NCBI GenBank assembly: GCA_038199755.1
Contig: JBBPYR010000275.1
Location: 1 to 42,659 of the forward strand
Source of the DNA: JBBPYR01 sp038199755
GTDB taxonomy: Bacteria; Chloroflexota; Ktedonobacteria; Ktedonobacterales; Ktedonobacteraceae
Length of the DNA stretch: 42,659 nucleotides
Reading direction: 5' to 3'
Part shown: piece after piece, positions 31,495-39,877 of the stretch
Layout: every line of letters starts with the position of its first letter
Position numbering within the stretch: position 1 is the stretch's first letter
Made by a program: the position numbers and the translations under genes
Notes under the pieces: generated by a model
Told to the model about the DNA's origin: nothing
Databases searched by the model: none
The model's input: only the letters and a program-made list of their open reading frames with translations

Positions 31495-33324
31495 GTGCGT
31501 AATAAGTTCGCGATCATTCTTGGCCTTCTCGTTACCTCATTCCTCGGTTTCTCTTCCCTTTCTATGGCGTCGGTTGCTTATGCGCAGCCGCGCGATCTGT
31601 TTGCCCCCCGGGATGTTGGGGGGTTGCCACCGCTGGTGGGCGTGAGCCAGTTGGTGGGCAGCGATTCAGCTAGTCGAACGCTGCATATGAGCGTTGGGCT
31701 GGCCCTTAATCACCAGAACTCACTGTCGGTATTGCTCCATGATTTGTATGACTCTTCTTCTCCGCGCTATCACCAGTTTCTTTCGGTTGAGCAATTTACT
31801 GAGCAGTTTGGTCCGACCGATGGTCAGCAGCAGGCGGTTATCTCTTATTTAACGCAGCATGGCTTTACGATCACGCAAACGTATGCCAATCGCACGCTGA
31901 TCGATTTTAGCGGCTCCGAGTCGCTGGCGGAACAGGTCTTTGGCGTCACAATCAATGATTACCAGAGCCCGAGTGGCTATCGCTTCTTCGCGAACGCCAA
32001 TATTCCGACATTACCCAGTTACATCGCTGGGTATGTGCTCTCGCTGAGCGGGCTGGATGATGCCAATCGGTATACCCATCCGCCAGTATTGTCAAAGAAT
32101 GCTCCTGCCCTCGCACCCAATGCGACGTGTCCGACGGCGGGCGGTGGGACAGGAGGCACGAGCGGCACTGGCTATATTCCTAGCCAGTTCTCTAAGGCGT
32201 ACAATTATGATGCGCTCCACACTGCCGGGCTGTTTGGCCAGGGGCAGACTGTGGGCGTGTTCGAGCTTGATGGCTATGCCCTGAGCGATGTACAGGCATA
32301 TACACAGTGCTTTGGCGGTGGCGGCGTGCCGATTAGCAACGTCATTCTGGACGGCTTTAACGGGCAAGCGGGTGCGGGTGCCGTTGAGGTTGAGCTGGAT
32401 ATGGAGGTCATACTAAGCATGGCTCCCAAACTGGCGAAGTTGCTTGTGTACGAGGCACCCAATACAACGCAGGGCTACAATGACGAGTTTGCCCGTATCG
32501 TGAATGATCGCACACCAGTGATTAGTGTTAGTTGGGGCGATTGTGAAACCACTACTGGTCAACAGGAGGCAACCCAGGAAAATAGCTATTTCCAAGAGGC
32601 CGCGGCGCAAGGGCAAAGTATTCTGGTCGCCTCTGGCGATAGTGGTAGCGAGACCTGCTGGCAGCAGAGCTATAATCCCGCACTCGTCGCTGATGATCCC
32701 GCGACGCAGCCTTATGTGACCGCTGTTGGTGGCACTACGCTCACGCTGGGTAGCGCGAATAGTTATGGCTCTGAGCATGTGTGGAACGGGGGCTTCTTTG
32801 GTGGCGCGAGTGGCGGTGGTATCAGCCAGTTCTGGAAACAACCCTCTTGGCAGACTGGCCCTGGCACTTCAAACTCGTACTCAAATGGTTATCGGGAGAC
32901 ACCCGATGTCTCGCTCGATGCCGACCCTGCTACGGGCTACCCGATTTACTGCACGGCAGGGTCAAACTGTAGTGGTACGGGCGGCATCGGTAGTACTGGT
33001 TGGTTGACGATTGGTGGCACGTCTGCGGCGGCTCCCATGTGGGCAGCGATGATTGTGCTGGCGAATCAGCAAGCGGCACAGCAGGGGAAGGGGCATCTGG
33101 GCTTCCTCAATCCTCTGCTGTACAAGGTTGGTAGTGGCGCGAATTATCAGCGTGATTTCCATGATATTACGCCACCCAGTGATACGAGTACGCCAGCGAA
33201 CAATGACGAACTTGGTTTCAATGGCGGCGCGTATCCGGTCACGAATGGCTATGATATGGCGACTGGTTGGGGCACGTTCAATGCCGCTAACCTTGCCGCT
33301 GATTTGGTGTCATTGACGAAGTAG
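31495..33324 (+). CDS. Secreted S53 family (sedolisin/pro-kumamolisin) peptidase
   Basis: Sedolisins are acid-stable serine carboxyl proteases with an autocleaved propeptide. The 609-residue product has a signal peptide of about 30 residues (KFAIILGLLVTSFLGFSSLS then SVAYAQP) and a prodomain to about 235 (HDLYDSSSPRYHQFLSVEQF, SGYRFFANANIP). The catalytic core has E and D in GAVEVELDMEVILSMAPK, SWGDCE and SGDSGSE, and the catalytic serine in GGTSAAAPMWAAM near 515. The calcium site at the end is F-H-DITPP...NGYDMATGWGTF. I chose the GTG at 31495 because AAGGAGG lies five bases upstream; the longer ORF from 31303 has no signal-like start. The gene probably acts outside the cell on environmental protein. 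Confidence 0.93.
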   Translation: MRNKFAIILGLLVTSFLGFSSLSMASVAYAQPRDLFAPRDVGGLPPLVGVSQLVGSDSASRTLHMSVGLALNHQNSLSVLLHDLYDSSSPRYHQFLSVEQFTEQFGPTDGQQQAVISYLTQHGFTITQTYANRTLIDFSGSESLAEQVFGVTINDYQSPSGYRFFANANIPTLPSYIAGYVLSLSGLDDANRYTHPPVLSKNAPALAPNATCPTAGGGTGGTSGTGYIPSQFSKAYNYDALHTAGLFGQGQTVGVFELDGYALSDVQAYTQCFGGGGVPISNVILDGFNGQAGAGAVEVELDMEVILSMAPKLAKLLVYEAPNTTQGYNDEFARIVNDRTPVISVSWGDCETTTGQQEATQENSYFQEAAAQGQSILVASGDSGSETCWQQSYNPALVADDPATQPYVTAVGGTTLTLGSANSYGSEHVWNGGFFGGASGGGISQFWKQPSWQTGPGTSNSYSNGYRETPDVSLDADPATGYPIYCTAGSNCSGTGGIGSTGWLTIGGTSAAAPMWAAMIVLANQQAAQQGKGHLGFLNPLLYKVGSGANYQRDFHDITPPSDTSTPANNDELGFNGGAYPVTNGYDMATGWGTFNAANLAADLVSLTK

Positions 33325-33336
33325 GATATGCATAAT

Positions 33337-33386
33337 AACAAAAGAGGAGCAATCAGGGTCATCGCCCTGATTGCTCCTCTTTTGTT
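33337..33386 (+). terminator. Perfect 22-bp inverted repeat after the peptidase gene
   Basis: Arms 33337-33358 and 33365-33386 are exact complements with a six-base loop, 12 bases after the stop. The next gene starts only 48 bases further on. Confidence 0.8.
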
Positions 33387-33433
33387 GTATGATGATTTAC
33401 AAAACGATAAACCATAAAGGAGCATACTAAGTT

Positions 33434-34087
33434 ATGTCACTACTTGATTTGAATTCTGATCAGCTGTTGTCAACTACGCGTGCTGTGCGTAAGCGGCTGG
33501 ATTTTAGTCGTCCAGTCGAGCCAGAGGTGTTGCGTGAATGCCTGGAGATGGCGATGCAAGCACCGACGGGCAGCAATCGGCAACATTGGCATTTTGTGAT
33601 TGTTACCGACGCGGAGAAGCGCAAGGGCATTAGCGAACTCTATCGCAAGAGTTTTACCGCCTATCGCGGTTCTGGCTCGGCGCAGTTTCGCTCGGCTGAT
33701 CCTGAGCAACGCGCGCAGACGCAGCAACGCATCGTCAGTTCCTCTGACTACCTGTCGGATCATATGCACGAGGTGCCGGTGCTGGTCATTCCGTGTATTC
33801 TTGGTCGGCTCGACCAAATGAAGACGACGGTGGAGCAAGCAGGTTCGTGGGGATCTATTTTGCCTGCTGTGTGGAGTTTTATGCTGGCGGCGCGTGCGCG
33901 TGGTCTGGGTACCGTCTGGACGACACTGCATCTTGTCTATGAGAAGGAAGCGGCGGAAATTCTCGGTATTCCGTATGAAAAGATAACACAGGCCGCTCTG
34001 ATCCCGGTTGCGTATACGCTTGGCACAGATTTTAAGCCTGGCCCACGTGAGCCGCTTGATACGATAGTACATTGGGATCAGTGGTAG
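33434..34087 (+). CDS. Nitroreductase family protein (FMN-dependent)
   Basis: The 217-residue protein is of the NfsA/FRase-like nitroreductase superfamily. Its N-terminal segment RAVRKRLDFSRPVEPEVLRE and MAMQAPTGSNRQHWHFVIVTD form the FMN-binding arginine and Ser/Asn region. LPAVWSFMLAARARGLGTVW and GIPYEKITQAALIPVAYTLG are the C-terminal helices of the fold. Substrate is not predictable; members reduce nitroaromatics, quinones or flavins. AAAGGAG lies 11 bases upstream of the ATG. A 34-bp inverted repeat starts four bases after the stop. Confidence 0.85.
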   Translation: MSLLDLNSDQLLSTTRAVRKRLDFSRPVEPEVLRECLEMAMQAPTGSNRQHWHFVIVTDAEKRKGISELYRKSFTAYRGSGSAQFRSADPEQRAQTQQRIVSSSDYLSDHMHEVPVLVIPCILGRLDQMKTTVEQAGSWGSILPAVWSFMLAARARGLGTVWTTLHLVYEKEAAEILGIPYEKITQAALIPVAYTLGTDFKPGPREPLDTIVHWDQW

Positions 34088-34091
34088 GGCA

Positions 34092-34161
34092 GTAATCTAA
34101 TGTGAGACGCAGGCAGGGCAAACCCGTGGGTTTGCCCTGCCTGCGTCTCACATTAGATTAC
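34092..34161. terminator. Perfect 34-bp inverted repeat after the nitroreductase gene
   Basis: Arms 34092-34125 and 34128-34161 match at all 34 positions with a two-base spacer. It is among the longest palindromes here. No T tract follows. Confidence 0.85.
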
Positions 34162-34257
34162 ACTTAAAATTTGCTATGTCTGATAAACTTTTCGTTTCAG
34201 CATGCGTATATTGTGTAATGACGCGATTTTTGTGACGGCTTATTAAAGGAGCTATTT

Positions 34258-35433
34258 ATGCGCCTCTTGTATCAGAGGAACATGGTTATATCATCATTGC
34301 TGGTTCTTGCTATGGTGTTGCTCGCGGCCTGTAGCGCGAGTACGACACAGGTAGCGAAACCAACAGCAACACCTGTTCAAGCCACACCCACGCCGGGGCA
34401 AGGGCAGCAGTTGCTTACAACTACTGGCAATAAGCTGACGGCGGCTCAGACACTGCATGGTATCTTCAATCTCACGATTACGGGACAGACGTTGAGCGGT
34501 ACGATTAATAGCGAGACCTGGAACGCGAAACCTGACAAGAATCGTACTCTTACCTTACAATCAACGGTGCCGCAGTTTTCTGAAACGGGCGCGGTCACTG
34601 TGACGGATGGCAAACAGGTATGGCAGTATGACCCGCAGAAGAAGGTGGTGTATAACGGACCGGTGGCCAATAACGCGGGTGGTACAGCGAATGGCGGCAC
34701 TGGTCGTAGTGGCGGTGGTGGACAAAGTCAGTTTTTTTTGACGCTGATCCAGACCGTCTTTACGCGCAGCGATGCTACACTCACGTCCTCTTCTGATACT
34801 GTCAATGGGCACAATGTATACACGATTCATGTGGTGCCACAGCAGCAGGCGACAGGCACAGGAGCAGGGAACTTTAACTACACTGGCGATGTCTTTATTG
34901 ATAAAAGCACACAACTGCCTGTGCGCGTGAAGCTCAACATTCAGGGGCTGGGTGATGTGCAGTTAGACTTGCCTACATTAGAGTTGAATCCAACTATTCC
35001 CGCTACTACCTTTACCTTCATCGTGCCAGCAGGGGTAAAAGTGTTGCCATTATCGGCGGCTACTACGACGCCGAACTCAGGTTCGTTGACTCTAGCACAG
35101 GCACAACAATCGGCTGGCTATCACCTGCTAAGTATTGCGAGCAATCAGACAGGATATACGCTGCTTGGTGTCAATGCGCTAGGTGCTCCTGGCAATCAGA
35201 CCTATACGCTCAATTATATGCAAGGTGGCCTCAGTTTCACCGTAGCCCAAGGGAAATCGCTGGCAAACCTGCCTGGCTCTGGCCAGCAGGTTAGTGTGCG
35301 TGGCAGCAGTGGGAATCTGGCAAGTAGTGGTGGCACGACAACGCTCACTTGGACAGAAAAAGGGGTTGGGATCATTATCACAGGCGCGTTGAGCAGTGAG
35401 CAGATACAGGCTATCGCGAAGTTATTGCAATAA
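34258..35433 (+). CDS. Lipoprotein with LolA-like domain
   Basis: The 391-residue protein has a lipoprotein signal: basic N-terminus, hydrophobic stretch, then the lipobox LLAAC with C25 as lipid anchor. A Thr/Pro-rich spacer (about 30-55) follows. Residues about 60-250 have the pattern of outer-membrane lipoprotein-sorting-like proteins (LNGTINSETWN-type strands, VWQYDPQKKVVYNG, VFIDKSTQLPVRVKL), also found as anti-sigma-associated sensors. The last 150 residues (GYTLLGVNALG to GVGIIITGALSS) resemble the DUF4367 type. In a single-membrane Chloroflexota it would sit on the outer face of the membrane. AAAGGAG lies seven bases before the ATG. Function is not known. Confidence 0.8.
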   Translation: MRLLYQRNMVISSLLVLAMVLLAACSASTTQVAKPTATPVQATPTPGQGQQLLTTTGNKLTAAQTLHGIFNLTITGQTLSGTINSETWNAKPDKNRTLTLQSTVPQFSETGAVTVTDGKQVWQYDPQKKVVYNGPVANNAGGTANGGTGRSGGGGQSQFFLTLIQTVFTRSDATLTSSSDTVNGHNVYTIHVVPQQQATGTGAGNFNYTGDVFIDKSTQLPVRVKLNIQGLGDVQLDLPTLELNPTIPATTFTFIVPAGVKVLPLSAATTTPNSGSLTLAQAQQSAGYHLLSIASNQTGYTLLGVNALGAPGNQTYTLNYMQGGLSFTVAQGKSLANLPGSGQQVSVRGSSGNLASSGGTTTLTWTEKGVGIIITGALSSEQIQAIAKLLQ

Positions 35434-35437
35434 ATAT

Positions 35438-35510
35438 CAACCTGCATAGAACATGCATACAGGAACGGCGTTTTGAACGCCGTTCCTGTATGCATGTTCT
35501 ATGCAGGTTG
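35438..35510. terminator. Perfect 35-bp inverted repeat overlapping the hemH end
   Basis: Arms 35438-35472 and 35476-35510 are exact complements around three bases. It starts four bases after the lipoprotein stop and covers the last codons and stop of the convergent hemH (35499-35510), so it joins coding and terminator functions. Confidence 0.85.
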
Positions 35511-36446
35511 GTTTATAGTTTCTTTGACAACCTCGGCGAGTGCTTTGATGAACAGGGGCGAGGTGTTGAGTGATTCGATGCGGGCAAATTGAATGCCGTG
35601 CTCTTCGGCCTGCTCACGCGCACCAACCTCAATATCGTAGAGGATTTCCAGGTGATCGGCGAGGAATTGCACGGGGGCAATCAAGACGTGGCTTTGTCCG
35701 GCCTTTTGGAGTTCGGGCATGATGTCGGCAAAGTCGGGTTTGAGCCACTCTTCAGGCGTATGACCCGCGCTCTGATAGCAGAACATCCAACGGTCATCTG
35801 GCAGGTTGACCAGTTTGGCGATGGCAGCCGCCGTTTCTTTGAGATGATTGATGTAGTTCGGCTCCTTTTCAATGACGCGCTTGGGCATGCTGTGGGCGGT
35901 CAACAAGACCGGCACTTGATCACGCAGGTTGGGCGGAAACTTGTCGAGTGCCTGCTGTACGCGTTCAGCGAGTGCTTGCAGGAAGTAGGGCTGTAGGTGC
36001 CAGTCACGCGAGATGCTCAATGTGAGATCGTCGCGCCCCAGGTCCTCTACCGCGTCTTGCAGCGTGGTGATATAGCCCTTCATGATGATGGGCGAATACT
36101 GGGGGGACATGATGATACCTACCAGTTGCTGTGCGTCTGCCGCGGCCTCTGCTGCCATGTCGGTGATGAAGGGCGGCGCGAAACGCATGCCCGCCACCAC
36201 GTGATAGGTGGTGCCATCGCTGCTCTGGCTATTCAGTTCTTCTTGTAGGGCAGCGGCCTGTTCGCGCGTAATGCGTAGGAGTGGGGAGCCGCCGATCAGG
36301 TCATAGCGGCGATGAAACTCGGTGATGACCTCTGGGCTGGCGGCACGTCCACCATAGACATGCTTGAGATAGACAGGAATATCGGCGAGGGTGGCCGGTG
36401 AGCCATAGGTCATCAGCATGACCCCTACATGGTGTGTCGTTGTCAT
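35499..36446 (-). CDS. hemH: Ferrochelatase (proto- or coproporphyrin type)
   Basis: Ferrochelatase inserts iron into the porphyrin, either protoporphyrin IX or coproporphyrin III. The 315-residue product starts MTTTHHVGVMLMTYGSPATL. It contains GGRAASPEVITEFHRRYDLI, the catalytic histidine in LLTAHSMPKRVI and the acidic site QSAGHTPEEWLKPDF. I start at the ATG at 36446, 17 bases after the hemE stop; the longer ORF reading into hemE is out of frame with any family similarity. The length is typical of Gram-positive type enzymes. Since hemE precedes it and makes coproporphyrinogen, the coproporphyrin-dependent route is plausible. Confidence 0.93.
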   Translation of the reverse strand: MTTTHHVGVMLMTYGSPATLADIPVYLKHVYGGRAASPEVITEFHRRYDLIGGSPLLRITREQAAALQEELNSQSSDGTTYHVVAGMRFAPPFITDMAAEAAADAQQLVGIIMSPQYSPIIMKGYITTLQDAVEDLGRDDLTLSISRDWHLQPYFLQALAERVQQALDKFPPNLRDQVPVLLTAHSMPKRVIEKEPNYINHLKETAAAIAKLVNLPDDRWMFCYQSAGHTPEEWLKPDFADIMPELQKAGQSHVLIAPVQFLADHLEILYDIEVGAREQAEEHGIQFARIESLNTSPLFIKALAEVVKETINQPA

Positions 36447-36462
36447 TGTGCGTGATCCTTTG

Positions 36463-37530
36463 CTATGAGCGTGCGCTGGTTTCATGGACGGCGGCGACGA
36501 GTTGCTGCAACAGGTCGGGATTGCTGGCGGGAAGCACACCATGACCCAGGTTGAAGATGTGGCCGGGGCGGTTAGCGGCGCGGCGCAGCACATCTTGCAT
36601 GCCTCTTTCGATGGTGGGCCAGTCGGTGAGCATGAGCGTGGGGTCGAGGTTGCCTTGTACACCATGCTCAAAGCCGACCTGCTGCCATGCCTCGTCAAGA
36701 TTGACGCGCCAGTCTAGGCCGATGATATCGCCACCTGCCTGTGTCATCAATTCGAGCAGGCTGGCATTGCCGGTGCCGAAGTGGATGGAAGGGGTGCCAG
36801 TTTGCTTCACTGCGTCGAAGATGCGGCTCACATAGGGCTGTACATACTGTGCATAGCTGGCTGGGCTAAGGGCACCGATCCAGCTATCGAAGAGTTGCAC
36901 CACATCGGCACCTGCGTTGATCTGTGCCACGAGGAAGCGTGACACCACTACAGTGAGCTTCTCCATCAAGGCATGCCAGACTGGGCTTTGCCCATACATG
37001 AGTGATTTTGCTAGGGCATAATCGCGTGAGGGGCGACCCTCGATCATGTAGCACGCGAGGGTGAAGGGCGAGCCAGAGAAGCCGATCACCGCCTGTTTTC
37101 CCTCAAGCTCATGATCCAAAATACGCAGTGTCTCCAGAATATAGCCCATTGATTCTTCAGGATCAATGATACGTAGAGCCTCAACGTCTTTCATGGTGCG
37201 GATAGGGTTATGAATGATGGGGCCGACATCGGGCGCAAGTTCAAGCGAAATACCCATATCCTGTAGTGGTACGACGATGTCCGAGACCAGAACCGCGCCA
37301 TCCACGCCTAAACGTTTGACGGGCATCATCGTGACCTCAGCACACAGTTCAGGGATTTTGGTGATTGATAAGAGATCGTATTGTTTGCGTATCTCGCGAA
37401 ACTCGCGCAGACTACGACCCGCCTGGCGCATAAACCAGACGGGAGTGGCATCGGGTTGCTGATGATGGCAGGCGGCCATAAAACGGGCGTAGCCAGTGTG
37501 TAAGGTAGTCTCTTTTGACGCTGTTTGCAT
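36463..37530 (-). CDS. hemE: Uroporphyrinogen decarboxylase
   Basis: HemE decarboxylates uroporphyrinogen III to coproporphyrinogen III. The 355-residue protein has the RQAGRS signature in VWFMRQAGRSLREFRE, the Asp region VSDIVVPLQDMG, GFSGSPFTLACYMIEG, FDSWIGALSP, and GTGNASLLELM with GLDWRVNLDEA near the C-terminus. All match the standard enzyme. AAAAGGAAT lies before the ATG at 37530. A good promoter stands at 37579-37607. hemH follows closely, so the two form an operon. Confidence 0.96.
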   Translation of the reverse strand: MQTASKETTLHTGYARFMAACHHQQPDATPVWFMRQAGRSLREFREIRKQYDLLSITKIPELCAEVTMMPVKRLGVDGAVLVSDIVVPLQDMGISLELAPDVGPIIHNPIRTMKDVEALRIIDPEESMGYILETLRILDHELEGKQAVIGFSGSPFTLACYMIEGRPSRDYALAKSLMYGQSPVWHALMEKLTVVVSRFLVAQINAGADVVQLFDSWIGALSPASYAQYVQPYVSRIFDAVKQTGTPSIHFGTGNASLLELMTQAGGDIIGLDWRVNLDEAWQQVGFEHGVQGNLDPTLMLTDWPTIERGMQDVLRRAANRPGHIFNLGHGVLPASNPDLLQQLVAAVHETSARS

Positions 37531-37578
37531 ATCTATTCCTTTTATTGGTTTGTTAGTGTATCGGTGTTATCCTCACAT

Positions 37579-37607
37579 ATCATAGCGTGCTTCGCCCATT
37601 CTGGCAA
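37579..37607 (-). promoter_or_regulatory. Probable promoter of hemE-hemH
   Basis: TTGCCA (37607-37602) and TATGAT (37584-37579) on the minus strand are exactly 17 bases apart, with a start near 37572 and a leader of about 42 bases. Confidence 0.55.
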
Positions 37608-37650
37608 CAGAAAATCTACAAAAATCTGTATCTTTTGGCCGTAAAGTATA

Positions 37651-37744
37651 GAAATTTTGTAACTCTTACAGGTTTCTGATCTTTGAAGAATTTGCATAGT
37701 GAGATTTTGCGAGTCTTGCAGGTTTCTAGGCTTTGAAAAGTTTG
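37651..37744 (-). repeat. Imperfect 50-bp tandem repeat at the kinase 3' end
   Basis: Units 37651-37700 and 37701-37750 align at an offset of 50 bases, with roughly three quarters identity over the first 44. The second unit contains the last codons and stop of the kinase gene, and the first lies just downstream, so the gene end appears to have been duplicated and then drifted. Confidence 0.65.
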
Positions 37745-39741
37745 AAGTTGGTGAAACTGCCCAACCCTGTGCTTTGCTGGGGTGAGGTGCCTGTTACCAT
37801 AGCAACCTGACCACTCGCATAGGTGCCATCGTGGGACTCAGCGACGAAGCTGCCATTGATGAAGAGCTTGAAATCGCCGTTATTGGCAATGACGGTCAGG
37901 GTGTTTTTTGCGCTGACAGGGTGAATCGTGTTGCTGCTGGTTGGCGCGATCAGTGGAATATAATCGGAGCCTGCTCCATTATCGTGACGGCGGAAGAAAA
38001 ATTTGCCGTCGCTGGTGATCTCGAAATCATAAAACTGTTCGCCATTTGAGCGTAGGAGCATGCCGATGCTGCTTCCCGCCAGTAGAATAGTATCTACTTG
38101 AGCGGTGACATTGGTTGCTGTCTGCGCAAGCAAGGCACAAGGTTGTAAGTAGTTGGCTTTGACGACATTCACTTGATAGGCATTGCCATTAAAGACGCAA
38201 TGGGTCGCATCTTGTGTCCAGCGTCCATTCATGTTGCTGAGCAGAGGGTCTGCTATGATGGGAGTGCCGCTGGTAGCTGCACTGACATCATTCGTTGCTG
38301 TGTTATTGGCCGTCCTTGTGCTCATAGAGATAGCTTGGCTGGTTGCGGTGAGAGATGCGGGCTGGTTGCCCTGTTGATGGGCAGTGGCAAAGGCATAATA
38401 GATGTAGGTCATGGGTAGCACGATAATGAGCAGTATGCCGAGGGCGACGATGCTGATGGCGACTCTTGTGTTGGTCTTTGAAATATGTTTTGCCCGCGCC
38501 GAACGCTTACGCGCTGCCACAACGGGGATTTGCGATGTTGCTGGAAAGGTGATGATATCCCCATTGGTTTGCTGCCCTGGCTGATAGGCTGGCTCTTCAT
38601 TCATAGGGCTCGCGGCTTCGCGCATAGGTAGTGATGGCAAGGCAGGTGTGTTGGCCGCAGGAACACGCCTGGGGCGGAAAAAGAGCGATGAGGGAGCCTG
38701 CACCGGATCAGCTGGGAGCACAAGACGGCCAGCACTACCACTGCTACCCCTATTCCCTCCGGCACTTCTGGTATTTCCATGTTGGGATGATGGGCGCGCT
38801 CGTTTTGATGGGCGCATATAGGGCATGGATGAGTTCTTTTTCAGACGGCGGTATGCTTGTTCTTTCTCTTGTTGACTCGCTTGACGATAGACAGGTGTGA
38901 CCTCTTCCAGATAGTGTTGTGGGTTGTAGAGCGCATGTTGGTAGGCCTCTGCTAGTGCTGCGGCACTCTGGAAGCGGCGCTGCGGCTCCTTTTCCAATGC
39001 CTTGAGCACGACATGATCGATCGCCCGTGAGAGTGCGGGGTTATGGGTCGAGGGTGGTTGCGCTTGCTCATGAACCTGCTTCCAATAGGTGGCGATGGGC
39101 GTCTCGCCAACAAAGGGTAGTCGGCCTGTCACCATCTGATAGAGTAGCACACCAAGCGCATACACGTCGCTGCTGGTGGTGGCGGGTCCCTGTGTGAGGT
39201 CGGGTGCCATATATTCAGGCGTGCCGAGCAATGCGCCAGTCTGGGTAATATTGTTACCGCCATCAACTGATTTGGCAAGGCCGAAGTCGGCAAGATAGAT
39301 GTGATGGTCGTCCCGCATCAAAATATTGGATGGCTTGATATCGCGATGCACGATACCGCTGTCGTGAGCATATTGTAAAGCACTTGCCACCTGTGAAAGC
39401 AGTTCACTCGCGTATTCTAGGTTCAAGGGGCCATCAAGCATGCGTTCGCGTAGTGTCTCTTCGGCGATATAGGGCATGACCAGATAGTGCCAGGGGTCCT
39501 GGTCACCATAGTCAAAGGCTGGGAGAATGTGGTCATGATTGAGCCGTCCAATGGCCTCAGCTTCGCGGCGAAAACGTTCAAGGTAGTCTGAGTGTACACT
39601 ACTGACTACCTTGACGGCGACGTTACGATTCATCAGCTCATCATAGGCGAGATAGACTTCCGACATCCCTCCTTGCCCTAAGCGTTCAAGTACGTAGTAG
39701 CGGCCTAATATTGTTCCTTCTAATCCGGTCATGTTTTTCAT
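37726..39741 (-). CDS. Membrane Ser/Thr protein kinase with extracellular C-terminal domain
   Basis: The 671-residue protein begins with a Hanks-type kinase domain (about 13-275). It has the glycine loop RLGQGGMSEVYLAYD, the lysine in NVAVKVV, the catalytic loop HRDIKPSNIL, ADFGLAK and GTPEYMAP. A basic Pro/Ser-rich juxtamembrane stretch (about 290-425) leads to one membrane helix (about 430-453, VAISIVALGILLIIVLPMTY). The outer part (about 500-671) looks like a jelly-roll or LamG-type domain: FYDFEITSDGKFFFRRHD, LTVIANNGDFKLFINGSFVA. It could bind glycans or another ligand. All catalytic residues are present. The start could also be the ATG at 39732. It is adjacent to a second kinase of the same design. 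Confidence 0.92.
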   Translation of the reverse strand: MKNMTGLEGTILGRYYVLERLGQGGMSEVYLAYDELMNRNVAVKVVSSVHSDYLERFRREAEAIGRLNHDHILPAFDYGDQDPWHYLVMPYIAEETLRERMLDGPLNLEYASELLSQVASALQYAHDSGIVHRDIKPSNILMRDDHHIYLADFGLAKSVDGGNNITQTGALLGTPEYMAPDLTQGPATTSSDVYALGVLLYQMVTGRLPFVGETPIATYWKQVHEQAQPPSTHNPALSRAIDHVVLKALEKEPQRRFQSAAALAEAYQHALYNPQHYLEEVTPVYRQASQQEKEQAYRRLKKNSSMPYMRPSKRARPSSQHGNTRSAGGNRGSSGSAGRLVLPADPVQAPSSLFFRPRRVPAANTPALPSLPMREAASPMNEEPAYQPGQQTNGDIITFPATSQIPVVAARKRSARAKHISKTNTRVAISIVALGILLIIVLPMTYIYYAFATAHQQGNQPASLTATSQAISMSTRTANNTATNDVSAATSGTPIIADPLLSNMNGRWTQDATHCVFNGNAYQVNVVKANYLQPCALLAQTATNVTAQVDTILLAGSSIGMLLRSNGEQFYDFEITSDGKFFFRRHDNGAGSDYIPLIAPTSSNTIHPVSAKNTLTVIANNGDFKLFINGSFVAESHDGTYASGQVAMVTGTSPQQSTGLGSFTNFKLFKA

Positions 39742-39877
39742 GATTCTTTCACGTCAAATATTGAGAATACAGAATGTGTGCTCTTTCTAACACGCCGTGA
39801 GAGAGTGGATAGATACAGGAAAGAGGTTAATATTGGATTAGGAGGTGGCTGAGAAAAATTACCTCTTGGGTTCTACT

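Noticed and set aside
36447..36698. N-terminal extension of HemH
   Set aside because: The extra 84 residues lie within hemE on the same strand in another frame, are low complexity and have no ferrochelatase similarity; a ribosome site supports 36446.
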